Assembly (NCBI RefSeq): GCF_028010285.1
Contig: NZ_CP116304.1
Span: 2,434,501-2,498,500 of the forward strand
Source of the DNA: Pseudomonas sp. Q1-7
GTDB lineage: Bacteria > Pseudomonadota > Gammaproteobacteria > Pseudomonadales > Pseudomonadaceae
DNA length: 64,000 nt
Direction of reading: 5' to 3'
Made by a program: the position numbers and the translations under genes. A model generated the notes under the pieces. It had not been told where the DNA came from. It did no database searches and saw only the letters and a list, made by a program, of their open reading frames with translations. This document shows, piece after piece, positions 32,251 to 43,152 of this stretch. Each line of letters begins with the position of its first letter. The first letter of the stretch is position 1.

Positions 32251-34185
32251 TCACTGATCGTCGAAATAGCGCTCGTGCCAGTCCACCAGAGGCTGCGGGG
32301 CGTTCAGCTTGTGTCCGTAGATCACCGAGTAGGACAGCACGTTCTGCACGTACTGGCGGGTTTCGTCGAAGGGAATGGTCTCTACCCAGACGTCGTAGGA
32401 CAGGTGGTCGGCGCCGCGCAACCATTGGCGCACGCGGCCGGGGCCTGCGTTGTAGGCGGCGGAGGCGAGCACGCGGTTGCCGTTGAACTGGCCATGGACC
32501 TGGCTCAGGTAGGCGGCGCCCAGCTGGATGTTGACATTGGGATCGAACGCCTGCCGCGGCGAGGCCAGCGGAATGCCGAACTTGCGCGCGGTTTCCTTGG
32601 CGGTGGTTGGCATCAACTGCATCAGGCCCATGGCGCCGGCCCCGGAGCGGGCGTCGGCCATGAAGGCGCTTTCCTGGCGGGTGATGGCGAACACCCAGCT
32701 GGAATGCAGTCCACGCGCCTTCGCCTGCTGGGTCAGCGCAGAGCGGTGGGCCATGGGGAAGCGGATATCCAGGTCATCCCAGTACTGGGCCTGGCTGATG
32801 GTGCGGATGGCCGGGAAGTACCACTGCAGGTCGTAGGCGATCTTCGCCTGGGCCACCAGTTCGTCGCGGTTGAACAGGCGGCTGACGTGATACCACTCGC
32901 GACGGCCGTTGACGATCTCGCCACGGTCGTGGAATTCCAGGGCGCGGCGGATGCCAGCGGTGTTGCGCACCTTCTGCATCACCTTCGGGTCCAGCGCCAG
33001 CGGCTTGTTGTTCAACTGATAGGGCGCCTGGATGCGGTCGGCCGCCATGAAACCGTAAAAATCACGCTCGCGGGCCACCGGCTGGTAGAGCGGGATCGGC
33101 TGCTGGCTCTGTGGCTGGGCCAGTTGCAGGCTGCGGGCCTGCCAATAGCGCCAGCGGTTGGTCTTGGCCAGGTCGTCGGGCATCTGCCGGGTCAATTGGT
33201 AGGCATCGTCCCAGCGGCCCATGCGCAGCAGCAGGCGGGCGCGCCATTCGCTGACGGTGTTGTCGCGCAACTCGGGGTCGTACTGGGTCATGACCTTGAG
33301 GGCACGGGAATCGAAGCGTTTGGCCAGGGTCAGGCCGATTTCGCGGGCGATGGCCACCTTCTCGTCCTTGGAGAACGGCAGGCGGGCCGCGTAGACATCC
33401 AGCAGGCTCAGGGCCTTCTCCGGGTCCTGGCGGGCCAGGCGGCGCAGACCGAGGCCCACGGCGTCGGCCATATGGCGGTCGGCAGGGGCGAAGCGTGCCG
33501 TCTGGCTCAGCAGTTGTGGCTTCTGCGCCACCTCCACCATGAGCTTGCCCTGGGTGCTCAGGCGCGGTACGCCCTTCACCAGGTGATTGGCCAGGCCATA
33601 ATTGCGGGCTTCGGCCGCCAGCTTGGCACGCTTCCAGCGCAATTCCTCGGTGAGCTGTCCGCTGGCGCTCCACATGCCGAACAGCACATCGCAGGCGTTG
33701 GGCTGCGACTTGCCTACCAGCCAGAGCTTCTTCGCGGTGGCGTAGCCTTCCTGCTTCATGCCGTGTTTGAGCTGGTATTGGCCGAACAGACAGTCCAGTT
33801 CGGTGAAATTGAGCTTGGGATCGTAGTGGTTGGCGAAGGTCTGCCATTCGCCACGCTCGGCCAGCCAGCGCAACCAGCGCAGCTTCATCCAGCCGGCCTG
33901 GGGCAGGTCGCCGTGTTCAGCGAGGAATTTCTCGATCTCTTCGTTGCTTGCCCATTTCAGACGGGCGGTCAGCTCGTCGTAGGCCAGGTAGGGTTCCAGC
34001 GGGTAGTCGCGCAGGGCGCTGGCGTAGCGCTGGTATGGGCCCGAGTCGCCTTTGGCCAGGGCCTTCCTGGCCTCGTCGTACATCAGGCGCTGCTGGGTGA
34101 GGGACGCCGCGGACGCGGAGGTGGCCTGCAGGCCGAGCGTGGAAAGGAGTAGGCAGGAAAACAGGCTGAGCAGACGACCGCGCAT
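32251..34185 (-). CDS. slt: Soluble lytic murein transglycosylase Slt70
   Basis: 644 residues starting MRGRLLSLFSCLLL with a signal peptide to about residue 27. A long alpha-superhelical U/L domain is followed by a C-terminal SLT domain. The catalytic glutamate is in AITRQESAFMADARSGAGAMG, followed by LMQLMPTTAKETA and SAAYNAGPGRV. It cleaves peptidoglycan glycan strands in the periplasm to 1,6-anhydro-muropeptides, which feed NagZ (49344) during recycling. The start at 34185 gives the proper signal peptide; the longer frame does not. Confidence 0.93.
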   Translation of the reverse strand: MRGRLLSLFSCLLLSTLGLQATSASAASLTQQRLMYDEARKALAKGDSGPYQRYASALRDYPLEPYLAYDELTARLKWASNEEIEKFLAEHGDLPQAGWMKLRWLRWLAERGEWQTFANHYDPKLNFTELDCLFGQYQLKHGMKQEGYATAKKLWLVGKSQPNACDVLFGMWSASGQLTEELRWKRAKLAAEARNYGLANHLVKGVPRLSTQGKLMVEVAQKPQLLSQTARFAPADRHMADAVGLGLRRLARQDPEKALSLLDVYAARLPFSKDEKVAIAREIGLTLAKRFDSRALKVMTQYDPELRDNTVSEWRARLLLRMGRWDDAYQLTRQMPDDLAKTNRWRYWQARSLQLAQPQSQQPIPLYQPVARERDFYGFMAADRIQAPYQLNNKPLALDPKVMQKVRNTAGIRRALEFHDRGEIVNGRREWYHVSRLFNRDELVAQAKIAYDLQWYFPAIRTISQAQYWDDLDIRFPMAHRSALTQQAKARGLHSSWVFAITRQESAFMADARSGAGAMGLMQLMPTTAKETARKFGIPLASPRQAFDPNVNIQLGAAYLSQVHGQFNGNRVLASAAYNAGPGRVRQWLRGADHLSYDVWVETIPFDETRQYVQNVLSYSVIYGHKLNAPQPLVDWHERYFDDQ

Positions 34186-34369
34186 GAGACTTCCGAGGCA
34201 GATATAACGTTGTGGATGCCCCCTATCGAGCATCGAATAGCGCCTAGCTTAGCCGTAAGGCCGGGGCGGTTAAAGCATGGCGCCAGCAGGCGAAACCAGC
34301 GGTAAAAAATGCCCGAGAGGCAGTACGGCAAGTCGGGTAGAATGCGCGCCCTGATTCCGGAGGCCCCCC

Positions 34370-36283
34370 ATGACACTGCTCAAGTTCACCGACGTATCCC
34401 TCGCCTACGGCGCCATGCCGCTGCTGGATAAGGTGTCCTGGCAGATCGCCCGCGGCGAGCGGGTGTGCATCATCGGCCGCAATGGCACCGGCAAGTCCAG
34501 CCTGCTGCGCCTGGTGAAGGGCGACCAGTTCGCCGACGACGGCGAAATCTGGCGTGCGCCGGCGCTGAAGATCGGTGAGTTGCCCCAGGAACTGCCGCGC
34601 GCCGACGACCGCAGTGTGTTCGATGTGGTGGCCGAGGGCCTGGCGGAAGTAGGGGCGTTGCTCGCCGAGTATCACCATCTCAGCCAGCACATCCAGTCCG
34701 ACGCCGACCTGGCCAAGCTGACCCGTGTCCAGCAGGACCTGGAAGCCCGCGATGGCTGGCGTCTGCAACAACTGGTGGAAAGCACCCTGAGCCGCCTGCA
34801 ACTGCCGGCGGACAAGACCTTGGCCGAACTCTCCGGTGGCTGGCGCCGCCGCGTGCTGCTGGCCCAGGCCTTGGTGGCCGAGCCCGACCTGCTGTTGCTG
34901 GACGAACCCACCAACCACCTGGACATCGGCGCCATCGCCTGGCTGGAAGAGGCGTTGCTGGGCTTCAACGGCGCGGTCCTGTTCATCACCCACGACCGTT
35001 CCTTCCTGCAGAACCTGGCCACCCGCATCCTCGAACTGGACCGTGGCCACCTGATCGACTGGAACGGCGACTATGCCAGCTTCCTGGTGCACAAGGAGCA
35101 ACAACTGGCGGCCGAAGAAGCGGCCAACGCCCTGTTCGACAAGCGCCTGGCCCAGGAAGAAGTGTGGATTCGCCAGGGCATCAAGGCTCGCCGTACCCGC
35201 AACGAAGGCCGGGTGCGGGCGCTCAAGGAGATGCGCCGCGAGCGCTCCGAGCGCCGTGAGCGCCAGGGCAAGGCGAGCTTCCAGCTGGAGGCGGCGGAGA
35301 AGTCCGGCAAGCAGGTCATGGTGGTGGAGAACGTCAGCTTCGCCCATCCAGGCGGCGATCCGCTGATTCGCGATTTCAACCTGGTGCTGCAACGCTCCGA
35401 CCGCATCGGCCTGCTGGGTGCCAACGGCACCGGCAAGACCACCCTGCTCAAACTGCTACTGGGCGACCTGCAGCCCACCGGCGGCAGCATCGAGGTCGGT
35501 ACGCGCCTCGAAGTGGCGTATTTCGACCAGTTGCGTCACCAGCTCGATCCGGAGAAGACCGTGATCGACAACCTTGCCGAAGGGCGCGAATTCATCACCA
35601 TCGATGGCCAGAATCGCCACGTGCTGAGCTACCTGGGCGACTTCCTGTTCAGCCCCCAGCGTGCCCGCACCCCAGTGAAAGCCCTGTCCGGTGGCGAGCG
35701 GGCACGGCTGTTGCTCGCCAAGCTGTTCAGCAAGCCGGCCAACCTGCTGGTGCTGGACGAACCCACCAACGACCTGGACGTGGAAACCCTGGAACTGCTT
35801 GAAGAAGTCCTGCTGAATTTCCCCGGGACCGTGCTGATGGTGAGCCACGACCGGGCCTTCCTCGACAATGTGGTGACCAGCACCCTGGTATTCGAGGGGA
35901 AGGGCCGTGTGCGCGAGTACGTTGGCGGCTACCAGGACTGGTTGCGCCAGGGCGGTTCGCCGCGGCTGCTGGGTGTGGGTGACAGCCGAGAAGCCAAGTC
36001 CGAAGCGCCCAGGGTTGCGGAGCCGACGCCTGTCTCCAAGGCATCTCCCGCCGAGGCGCCGAAGAAAAAGCTGAGTTACAAGCTGCAGCGCGAGCTCGAG
36101 GCCATTCCGGGACAGATCGAGACCCTGGAAGCGGAGCAGGCGACGCTGCAGGAGGAGATTTCCGATCCGACGTTCTACCAGCGTCCGCCGGAGCAGACCC
36201 GCACGGTACTGGAGCGTCTGGACGGCTTGCAGAAAGAGCTGGACCGCCTGATCGAGCGCTGGGCGGAACTGGAAGACAGCTGA
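34370..36283 (+). CDS. uup: ABC-F ATPase Uup
   Basis: A 637-residue soluble protein with two ABC domains and no membrane segment. The first has IIGRNGTGKSSLL and LSGGWRRRVLLAQAL; the second has LLGANGTGKTTLL, LSGGERARLLLAKLF and LVLDEPTNDLD. The C-terminal ~85 residues (after KKKLSYKLQREL) are the coiled-coil DNA-binding domain of Uup. Uup affects precise transposon excision and ribosome-linked functions. Confidence 0.93.
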   Translation: MTLLKFTDVSLAYGAMPLLDKVSWQIARGERVCIIGRNGTGKSSLLRLVKGDQFADDGEIWRAPALKIGELPQELPRADDRSVFDVVAEGLAEVGALLAEYHHLSQHIQSDADLAKLTRVQQDLEARDGWRLQQLVESTLSRLQLPADKTLAELSGGWRRRVLLAQALVAEPDLLLLDEPTNHLDIGAIAWLEEALLGFNGAVLFITHDRSFLQNLATRILELDRGHLIDWNGDYASFLVHKEQQLAAEEAANALFDKRLAQEEVWIRQGIKARRTRNEGRVRALKEMRRERSERRERQGKASFQLEAAEKSGKQVMVVENVSFAHPGGDPLIRDFNLVLQRSDRIGLLGANGTGKTTLLKLLLGDLQPTGGSIEVGTRLEVAYFDQLRHQLDPEKTVIDNLAEGREFITIDGQNRHVLSYLGDFLFSPQRARTPVKALSGGERARLLLAKLFSKPANLLVLDEPTNDLDVETLELLEEVLLNFPGTVLMVSHDRAFLDNVVTSTLVFEGKGRVREYVGGYQDWLRQGGSPRLLGVGDSREAKSEAPRVAEPTPVSKASPAEAPKKKLSYKLQRELEAIPGQIETLEAEQATLQEEISDPTFYQRPPEQTRTVLERLDGLQKELDRLIERWAELEDS

Positions 36284-36303
36284 GGAAGTGAGCCGGAGAG
36301 CCC

Positions 36304-36990
36304 ATGGCCATTGAATACCGTATCAGCCTGGATGACCTGCACGAATTCAGCTACCGCATCGAGCTGGATCGGGAATACGACCAGGCGCGCGCAGCCGTTG
36401 CGCCGAAATGGACGCGCCTGGAACACCAGCAGTGCAGTAACTGCCCGCTCAGCCGCGACGCCTACAGCCATTGTCCGGCAGCGGTGGACCTGCACCGCGT
36501 AATCGAGGACTTCCAGGGGCTTCCAGCCTTCAAGAAGGCGCAGGTCTGGGTGCGGACCCCGGAGCGCGAGTACGCCAAGGTGGTGGGGCTGGAGGAGGGG
36601 TTGCGCGCTTTGCTGGGGGTGATCATGGCCACCAGCGCCTGCCCGGTGCTGGGCAAGCTCAAGCCCATGGCGCAGCAGCATTTGCCATTCGCCAGCAACC
36701 AGGAGTTCATCCTGCGGGCGGTATCGCTCTACCTGGCGCGGCAGTATTTCAACTTCCGCGAAGGGCGCCACGCGGACTGGGAATTGAAGGGGCTGGTGCG
36801 ATTGTTCCAGCAGTTGCAGTTGGTGAATCAGGCGTTCTGGCAGCGTATCCACGATACCTGCGAAGGGGATTCCAACCTCAAGGCGTTCCTGACCTTCTTC
36901 TCCATGGCGTCGAGCATGACCTACTCGCTGGAGACCCAGTTGCAGAAGATCCGGCCGCAGGTGATGAGTGCGGGCGAAGGCTTCGATTGA
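36304..36990 (+). CDS. Conserved hypothetical protein with a cysteine cluster (DUF6901-like)
   Basis: 228 residues, soluble. Near residues 43-60 it has CSNCPLSRDAYSHCP, a Cys-x2-Cys-x10-Cys arrangement that could bind a metal. The second half is helical, with FASNQEFILRAVSLYLARQYF. I believe it belongs to the DUF6901 group but cannot confirm it. It starts 20 bases after uup and is probably co-transcribed. Confidence 0.55.
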   Translation: MAIEYRISLDDLHEFSYRIELDREYDQARAAVAPKWTRLEHQQCSNCPLSRDAYSHCPAAVDLHRVIEDFQGLPAFKKAQVWVRTPEREYAKVVGLEEGLRALLGVIMATSACPVLGKLKPMAQQHLPFASNQEFILRAVSLYLARQYFNFREGRHADWELKGLVRLFQQLQLVNQAFWQRIHDTCEGDSNLKAFLTFFSMASSMTYSLETQLQKIRPQVMSAGEGFD

Positions 36991-37015
36991 AGCCCGCGCC
37001 CACGGGGCATTTCAC

Positions 37016-37456
37016 CTACTCAGGCTTCTTCAGGCGGACCGCGAGTACGTCGCAGGGTGCGCCATGCAGGACGTCATTGGCGGTGGAGCCGAGCAGCAGG
37101 GCGAGGCCGTGGCGCCCATGGCTGCCGACCACGATCAGGTCGCACCCCTGTTCTTCGGCGAGACGGTGGATTTCCTGGCGTGGCTGGCCGTAGGCCAGAT
37201 GGCGCTGGTCGCTGGTCAGCTCGGCGTAGATGCCGGCGAACGACTGCAGGCGTTCGCGGGCCTGCTCGAACTGCTGTTGCTGGAGCATGGACAGGTCCAT
37301 GGGGACATCGCCGCCGAAGGCCATGGCCATGGGTTCGACTATGTGCACCAGCGACAGCTTGGCACGGCTGGCCTGGGCCAGTTCCTGGGCACGGCGTACC
37401 ACCGGATGGCATTCATCGGTCAGGTCGACGGCGACCAGAATGTGCTGGTAGGGCAT
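37016..37456 (-). CDS. Universal stress protein (UspA family)
   Basis: A 146-residue single Usp domain: MPYQHILVAVDLTDE at the N-terminus, and VVGSHGRHGLALLLGSTAND is the ATP-binding G-x2-G-x9-G(S/T) motif. It is expected to bind ATP and act in stress survival. Convergent with the preceding gene. Confidence 0.92.
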   Translation of the reverse strand: MPYQHILVAVDLTDECHPVVRRAQELAQASRAKLSLVHIVEPMAMAFGGDVPMDLSMLQQQQFEQARERLQSFAGIYAELTSDQRHLAYGQPRQEIHRLAEEQGCDLIVVGSHGRHGLALLLGSTANDVLHGAPCDVLAVRLKKPE

Positions 37457-37542
37457 GGGGAGACTCCTCCTTAAGGTTTCGCATGATCACAAGTATGGCT
37501 GTCTGCAACGTTTAACACAGGCTTTCGCGCAGGATTACCTTT

Positions 37543-37977
37543 ATGACCCTCTGGATCGTTCTATTGCTCCTGTTGGCGGTGCTCAGCCCCCTGGTCTGGC
37601 TGCTGCCGTCGAAGGGACAGCGGGGCCGCATGGAGATTCGCCTGCAGGCGCGGCGGATGGGACTCGCCATGCAGCTGTCGCGCCAGGATTGGCCGCACTG
37701 GCTGGTCCAGGAGCCGCCGCATGCCTGCGCCCAGTACTACCGGCCGCGCCTGCGTGGACGCGAGGCCTGGTGCTATTGGCAGAGCGAGCCGGGCATCTGG
37801 CTGAATCAGTGGCGTGAGCCGTGCGTCGACCCCGCCCTGCTTGCGAATTTGGCGGCATTGCCTGGAGATGTCTACAAAGTCGAAGCGAGCTCGCAGATGA
37901 TCGCTCTCTGTTGGGGAGAGCGCGGCTCGGCGGAAGAGCTGCAGCGCATCGCCGACACGCTGAAGGCGCTGGCCTGA
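37543..37977 (+). CDS. Membrane-anchored conserved hypothetical protein
   Basis: 144 residues. Residues 1-22 are one hydrophobic helix (TLWIVLLLLLAVLSPLVWLL), followed by a basic linker (KGQRGRMEIRLQARRMGLAMQ) and a soluble domain rich in tryptophan. No family recognised. Probably an inner-membrane protein with a cytosolic domain. Convergent with 38017-38823. Confidence 0.65.
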   Translation: MTLWIVLLLLLAVLSPLVWLLPSKGQRGRMEIRLQARRMGLAMQLSRQDWPHWLVQEPPHACAQYYRPRLRGREAWCYWQSEPGIWLNQWREPCVDPALLANLAALPGDVYKVEASSQMIALCWGERGSAEELQRIADTLKALA

Positions 37978-38016
37978 GGGCTGCGCCGGGGGCGTGTCGC
38001 GCCGAATGCCAATGGT

Positions 38017-38823
38017 TCAGCTCTGGGCTGCCGAGTAGCGCGCGGAGACGTTTTCGAGCCCGTCGATGATGCGGTCCGAGTACTTGTTGATGAGATACGG
38101 CACGCTGTTCTCGTTGTAGTTCTTCAGCGATTTCTCGATGTAGCGCCATTTGGTGCCGATGTCGTCCAGTGCCTGGCGGATTTCCGGCGTGTTCTGCGGG
38201 GCCTGCTCCAGGCTGGCCAACCGGCTGGCGAACTCGCCGGCCAGTTCGTCGATGGCCTTGCCGCCGTTGCCACCGATGAAGCTGCCGCCGATGGACGCGC
38301 TACGGGAGGCATAGTCCACCGCGATGGCCTGCATCAGCAGGCTTTGATCGCGGCTGCGCTGGGTGAGGGGCGGCACCTGGGTTGAGCTCTCCTGCTGGAT
38401 CCGGGTGTACAGCTCGTTGGAGAGATCCATCAGGCGCTTATTGCGTGCGGTCAGGTCGGCCACCGGCTGCAGGTCGGTATAACCCTGCTGCTTGAGGGCG
38501 GTGACCAGGCCGATCAGTTCGCTGTTGTAGGCCTGCCATTCCTGCGCCAGCTGCGCGCGCAGGGCCTTCGAGGCCTCACCGGGCATCTCGCCCAGCTCTT
38601 TCAGGCGGGTATCCGCTTTCTGCACCGATTCGTCGATCAGGCGCGCATAGCGCTGGTCGCCTTCCATGCCGTTGTACATATAGAAGTCGCTCAGGCTGCG
38701 CTGGGCGGCCAGGCGCATCTGGTGGAGCTTGAGAAGGCTGTCCGTCTGTGGGGCGGGGGCGGAACCGACGGCGGGAAGGGTAAGCAGGGTAGCCAGCAGA
38801 ATGGCAAGCAGGCGGCTCGTCAT
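38017..38823 (-). CDS. Exported helical conserved hypothetical protein
   Basis: 268 residues from ATG 38823, preceded by GAGAAG. The signal peptide (MTSRLLAILLATLLTLPAVGSA) is clear. The mature part is almost all helix, with heptad-like patterns (RSLSDFYMYNGMEGDQRY, LARLIDESVQKADTRL) reminiscent of periplasmic sensor four-helix bundles. I cannot assign a family. Divergent from fadBA across a long gap. Confidence 0.65.
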   Translation of the reverse strand: MTSRLLAILLATLLTLPAVGSAPAPQTDSLLKLHQMRLAAQRSLSDFYMYNGMEGDQRYARLIDESVQKADTRLKELGEMPGEASKALRAQLAQEWQAYNSELIGLVTALKQQGYTDLQPVADLTARNKRLMDLSNELYTRIQQESSTQVPPLTQRSRDQSLLMQAIAVDYASRSASIGGSFIGGNGGKAIDELAGEFASRLASLEQAPQNTPEIRQALDDIGTKWRYIEKSLKNYNENSVPYLINKYSDRIIDGLENVSARYSAAQS

Positions 38824-39294
38824 TTGTGCTTCTCCGTGGGCCATTGGCCTCGATTGTTGTTGTTCTGGCGCTCGAATCCTGACGGTCCGAGTGGCACGAA
38901 TGTACTCGTGGAGCCGGCAATTTGCCAGTGACCTTCCGGAGAGTTTCCCGCTGATCACCGGCAATCGTGATGGGTTGCGATCATTCGCGTGAATCTTCGC
39001 CCGCGTTTTCCGCCTCAACCCTGGCGAGGCCGGCTCCAGAGCGGTTCTTTCGTGGCCGACCGGTCACGCTGCGCGATTGACAAGCGCGGACTTTTCCGTG
39101 AATCTCCGCTCACCCAAATCAAACGGGCGTATGAATCGAGCGTTTGTCTTGTCAGGCGACTCCGATGCAGCCCGAATATCGCGTCGGCGGGTGTGCCGGA
39201 CCGATCGGGACTATGCTCCGGCAGCGCCGGAGGCGGGTCCGCCGGTTGGCTCCGATGCGTACAGTCCAGTTTCCCAAACCGTGGAGATCAGTTG
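38824..39294. other. Intergenic region upstream of fadBA
   Basis: About 470 bases without a convincing gene. It contains the promoters of the exported protein (leftward) and fadBA (rightward), and the paired PsrA-like operator at 39120-39146. A long frame runs through it into fadB but lacks a start signal. Confidence 0.6.
39120..39146. promoter_or_regulatory. Paired PsrA-like operator upstream of fadBA
   Basis: CAAAC-GGGC-GTATG (39120-39133) is followed, sharing one base, by GAATC-GAGC-GTTTG (39133-39146). Each is a one-mismatch version of the PsrA box (G/C)AAAC-N4-GTTT(G/C). The outer half-sites are perfect. The 13-base offset equals that of the perfect pair before psrA at 48016-48042. In P. 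aeruginosa PsrA is known to repress fadBA5 and to respond to long-chain fatty acids. Confidence 0.7.
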
Positions 39295-41442
39295 ATGATT
39301 TACGAAGGTAAAGCCATCACGGTTAAGGCTCTTGAGGGCGGTATCGTCGAACTGAAATTCGACCTCAAGGGTGAGTCCGTCAACAAGTTCAACCGTCTCA
39401 CCCTGAACGAACTGCGTGATGCAGTCGCAGCCATCAAGGCCGACGCTTCGGTCAAGGGTGTGGTCGTGAGCAGCGGCAAGGACGTCTTCATCGTCGGCGC
39501 CGACATCACCGAATTCGTCGATAACTTCAAACTGCCCGACGAAGAGCTGGTGGCCGGCAACCTCGAAGCCAACAAGATCTTCAGCGCTTTCGAAGACCTC
39601 GAAGTTCCCACCGTTGTCGCTATCAACGGCATCGCCCTGGGCGGCGGCCTGGAAATGTGCCTGGCTGCCGATTACCGCGTGATGAGCAGCACGGCCAAGG
39701 TCGGTCTGCCGGAAGTCAAGCTGGGCATCTACCCGGGCTTCGGCGGTACCGTGCGTCTTCCGCGCATCATCGGTACCGACAACGCCATCGAGTGGATTGC
39801 TTCGGGCAAGGAAAACCGTGCCGAGGACGCCCTGAAAGTCGGCGCCGTCGACGCCGTGGTCGCTCCCGAGCTGCTGCAGGCCGGTGCTCTGGACCTGGTC
39901 AAGCGCGCCATCTCCGGCGAGCTGGACTTCAAGGCCAAGCGTCAGCCCAAGCTGGAAAAGCTCAAACTCAACGCCATCGAGCAGATGATGGCCTTCGAAA
40001 CCGCCAAGGGCTTCGTCGCCGGCCAGGCCGGTCCGAACTACCCGGCTCCGGTAGAGGCCATCAAGACCATCCAGAAGGCTGCCAACTTTGGCCGCGACAA
40101 GGCGCTGGAAGTCGAGGCCGCCGGATTCGTGAAGCTGGCCAAGACTTCGGTCGCTACCAGCCTGATCGGTTTGTTCCTGAATGACCAGGAGCTGAAGAAG
40201 AAAGCCAAGCAGCACGACGAAATCGCCCGCGACGTGAAACTGGCCGCCGTGCTCGGCGCCGGCATCATGGGGGGCGGCATCGCCTATCAGTCCGCCTCCA
40301 AGGGCACTCCGATCCTGATGAAGGATATCCGTGAAGAGGGTATCCAGATGGGGCTGAAGGAAGCTTCGAAACTGCTTGGAAAGCGCGTCGAGAAAGGTCG
40401 CATGAAGCCTGAGAAGATGGCTGAAGCCCTGAATGCGATCCGCCCGACTATGTCCTACGGCGATTTCGTCAACGTCGATATCGTGGTCGAAGCCGTCGTC
40501 GAGAACCCGAAGGTCAAGCACGCCGTGCTGGCCGAAGTGGAAGGACACGTTCGCGAAGACGCCATCATCGCCTCCAACACCTCCACGATCTCCATCAGCT
40601 ACCTGGCCCAGGCCCTGAAGCGTCCGGAGAATTTCGTCGGCATGCACTTCTTCAACCCCGTGCACATGATGCCGCTGGTGGAAGTGATCCGTGGCGAGAA
40701 GTCCAGCGAAGTGGCCGTGGCCACCACCGTTGCCTACGCCAAGAAGATGGGCAAGAACCCCATCGTGGTAAACGACTGCCCCGGCTTCCTGGTCAACCGC
40801 GTGCTGTTCCCGTACTTCGGTGGCTTCGCCAAGCTGCTGGAATTCGGCGTGGACTTTGTCCGTATCGACAAGATCATGGAGAAGTTCGGCTGGCCCATGG
40901 GACCGGCCTACCTGTCCGACGTGGTCGGTATCGACACCGGCCACCACGGCCGTGACGTGATGGCCGAAGGCTTCCCGGATCGCATGGCCGTGGAAGGCAA
41001 GACCGCCGTCGACGTGATGTACGAGGCCAACCGCCTGGGTCAGAAGAACGGCAAGGGCTTCTACGCCTACGAGACCGACAAGCGCGGCAAGCCGAAGAAG
41101 GTATCCGATCCGGTCGCCTACGAAGTGCTGAAGCCCATCGTCAAGGAGCAGCGTGAGCTGACCGACGAGGACATCATCAACTTCATGATGATCCCGCTGT
41201 GCCTGGAAACCGTGCGCTGCCTGGAAGACGGCATTGTCTCGTCCGCTGCCGAGGCCGACATGGGCCTGATCTACGGCATTGGCTTCCCGCCCTTCCGCGG
41301 TGGTGCGCTGCGCTACATCGATAGCGTCGGTGTGGCCGAGTTCGTGGCTATTGCCGACAAGTACGCCGACCAGGGCGCGCTGTACCACCCGACCGCCAAG
41401 CTTCGCGAAATGGCCAAGAACGGCCAGAAGTTTTTCGGCTAA
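39295..41442 (+). CDS. fadB: Fatty acid oxidation complex alpha subunit FadB
   Basis: 715 residues, the standard length. The N-terminal enoyl-CoA hydratase/isomerase domain has [18 protein letters not shown] and [15 protein letters not shown]. The 3-hydroxyacyl-CoA dehydrogenase domain begins [18 protein letters not shown] (about residue 317) and has [16 protein letters not shown] with the catalytic His. It forms an alpha2-beta2 complex with FadA. ATG 39295 has GGAG upstream; a longer frame to 38989 is without signals. Likely controlled by PsrA through 39120-39146. Confidence 0.97.
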   Translation: MIYEGKAITVKALEGGIVELKFDLKGESVNKFNRLTLNELRDAVAAIKADASVKGVVVSSGKDVFIVGADITEFVDNFKLPDEELVAGNLEANKIFSAFEDLEVPTVVAINGIALGGGLEMCLAADYRVMSSTAKVGLPEVKLGIYPGFGGTVRLPRIIGTDNAIEWIASGKENRAEDALKVGAVDAVVAPELLQAGALDLVKRAISGELDFKAKRQPKLEKLKLNAIEQMMAFETAKGFVAGQAGPNYPAPVEAIKTIQKAANFGRDKALEVEAAGFVKLAKTSVATSLIGLFLNDQELKKKAKQHDEIARDVKLAAVLGAGIMGGGIAYQSASKGTPILMKDIREEGIQMGLKEASKLLGKRVEKGRMKPEKMAEALNAIRPTMSYGDFVNVDIVVEAVVENPKVKHAVLAEVEGHVREDAIIASNTSTISISYLAQALKRPENFVGMHFFNPVHMMPLVEVIRGEKSSEVAVATTVAYAKKMGKNPIVVNDCPGFLVNRVLFPYFGGFAKLLEFGVDFVRIDKIMEKFGWPMGPAYLSDVVGIDTGHHGRDVMAEGFPDRMAVEGKTAVDVMYEANRLGQKNGKGFYAYETDKRGKPKKVSDPVAYEVLKPIVKEQRELTDEDIINFMMIPLCLETVRCLEDGIVSSAAEADMGLIYGIGFPPFRGGALRYIDSVGVAEFVAIADKYADQGALYHPTAKLREMAKNGQKFFG

Positions 41443-41446
41443 TTGA

Positions 41447-42637
<1,191 letters not shown>

Positions 42638-42652
42638 GCGCGAGCGGGACGA

Positions 42653-42681
42653 GAAACCGGGGCCTTGTGCCCCGGTTTTTG
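42653..42681 (+). terminator. Intrinsic terminator of fadBA
   Basis: AAACCGGGGC-CTTGT-GCCCCGGTTTTT, 16 bases after the fadA stop. Confidence 0.88.
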
Positions 42682-42798
42682 CTTTCATGTGGAGGAGGGT
42701 CGCAGGAATTTTCGTCCAAGGGCTGGCTTCGAGCCGAATCACACGGCACCATGCGCAACTTTTGCGGGATGGCCTGCATTCATCACTGTGAGGCAACC

Positions 42799-43035
42799 AT
42801 GAGCCTGCAACCGGGTCTCTATCGTCACTACAAGGGGCAGCAATACCGGGTCATCGGTGTTGCCCGGCATTCCGAAACGGAAGAGGCGCTGGTGGTCTAC
42901 CAGGCCCTCTACGGCGAATACGGCCTGTGGGTGCGGCCGCTCAGCATGTTCACCGAAACGGTTCAGGTGGATGGTGAGCAGATCGCGCGCTTCGCTCTGG
43001 TGAGCGCCGAGCCTGACCCCTTCCCACGCCCCTGA
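42799..43035 (+). CDS. DUF1653 family protein
   Basis: A 78-residue protein starting MSLQPGLYRHYKGQQYRVIG, with EEALVVYQALYGEYGLWVRPLSMF as the core DUF1653 motif. The family folds as a small barrel. Function is unknown. Confidence 0.88.
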   Translation: MSLQPGLYRHYKGQQYRVIGVARHSETEEALVVYQALYGEYGLWVRPLSMFTETVQVDGEQIARFALVSAEPDPFPRP

Positions 43036-43152
43036 GGGGTGTGGAACCGGCCAGGGGCGCGCTTGACCGCGTCGCGTTGGCCACTATATATAGCGGTGCC
43101 GCGACAGGCGGCTCCCGCCTTTTACATTTTTCAATCAGGAACAGACCGATCA

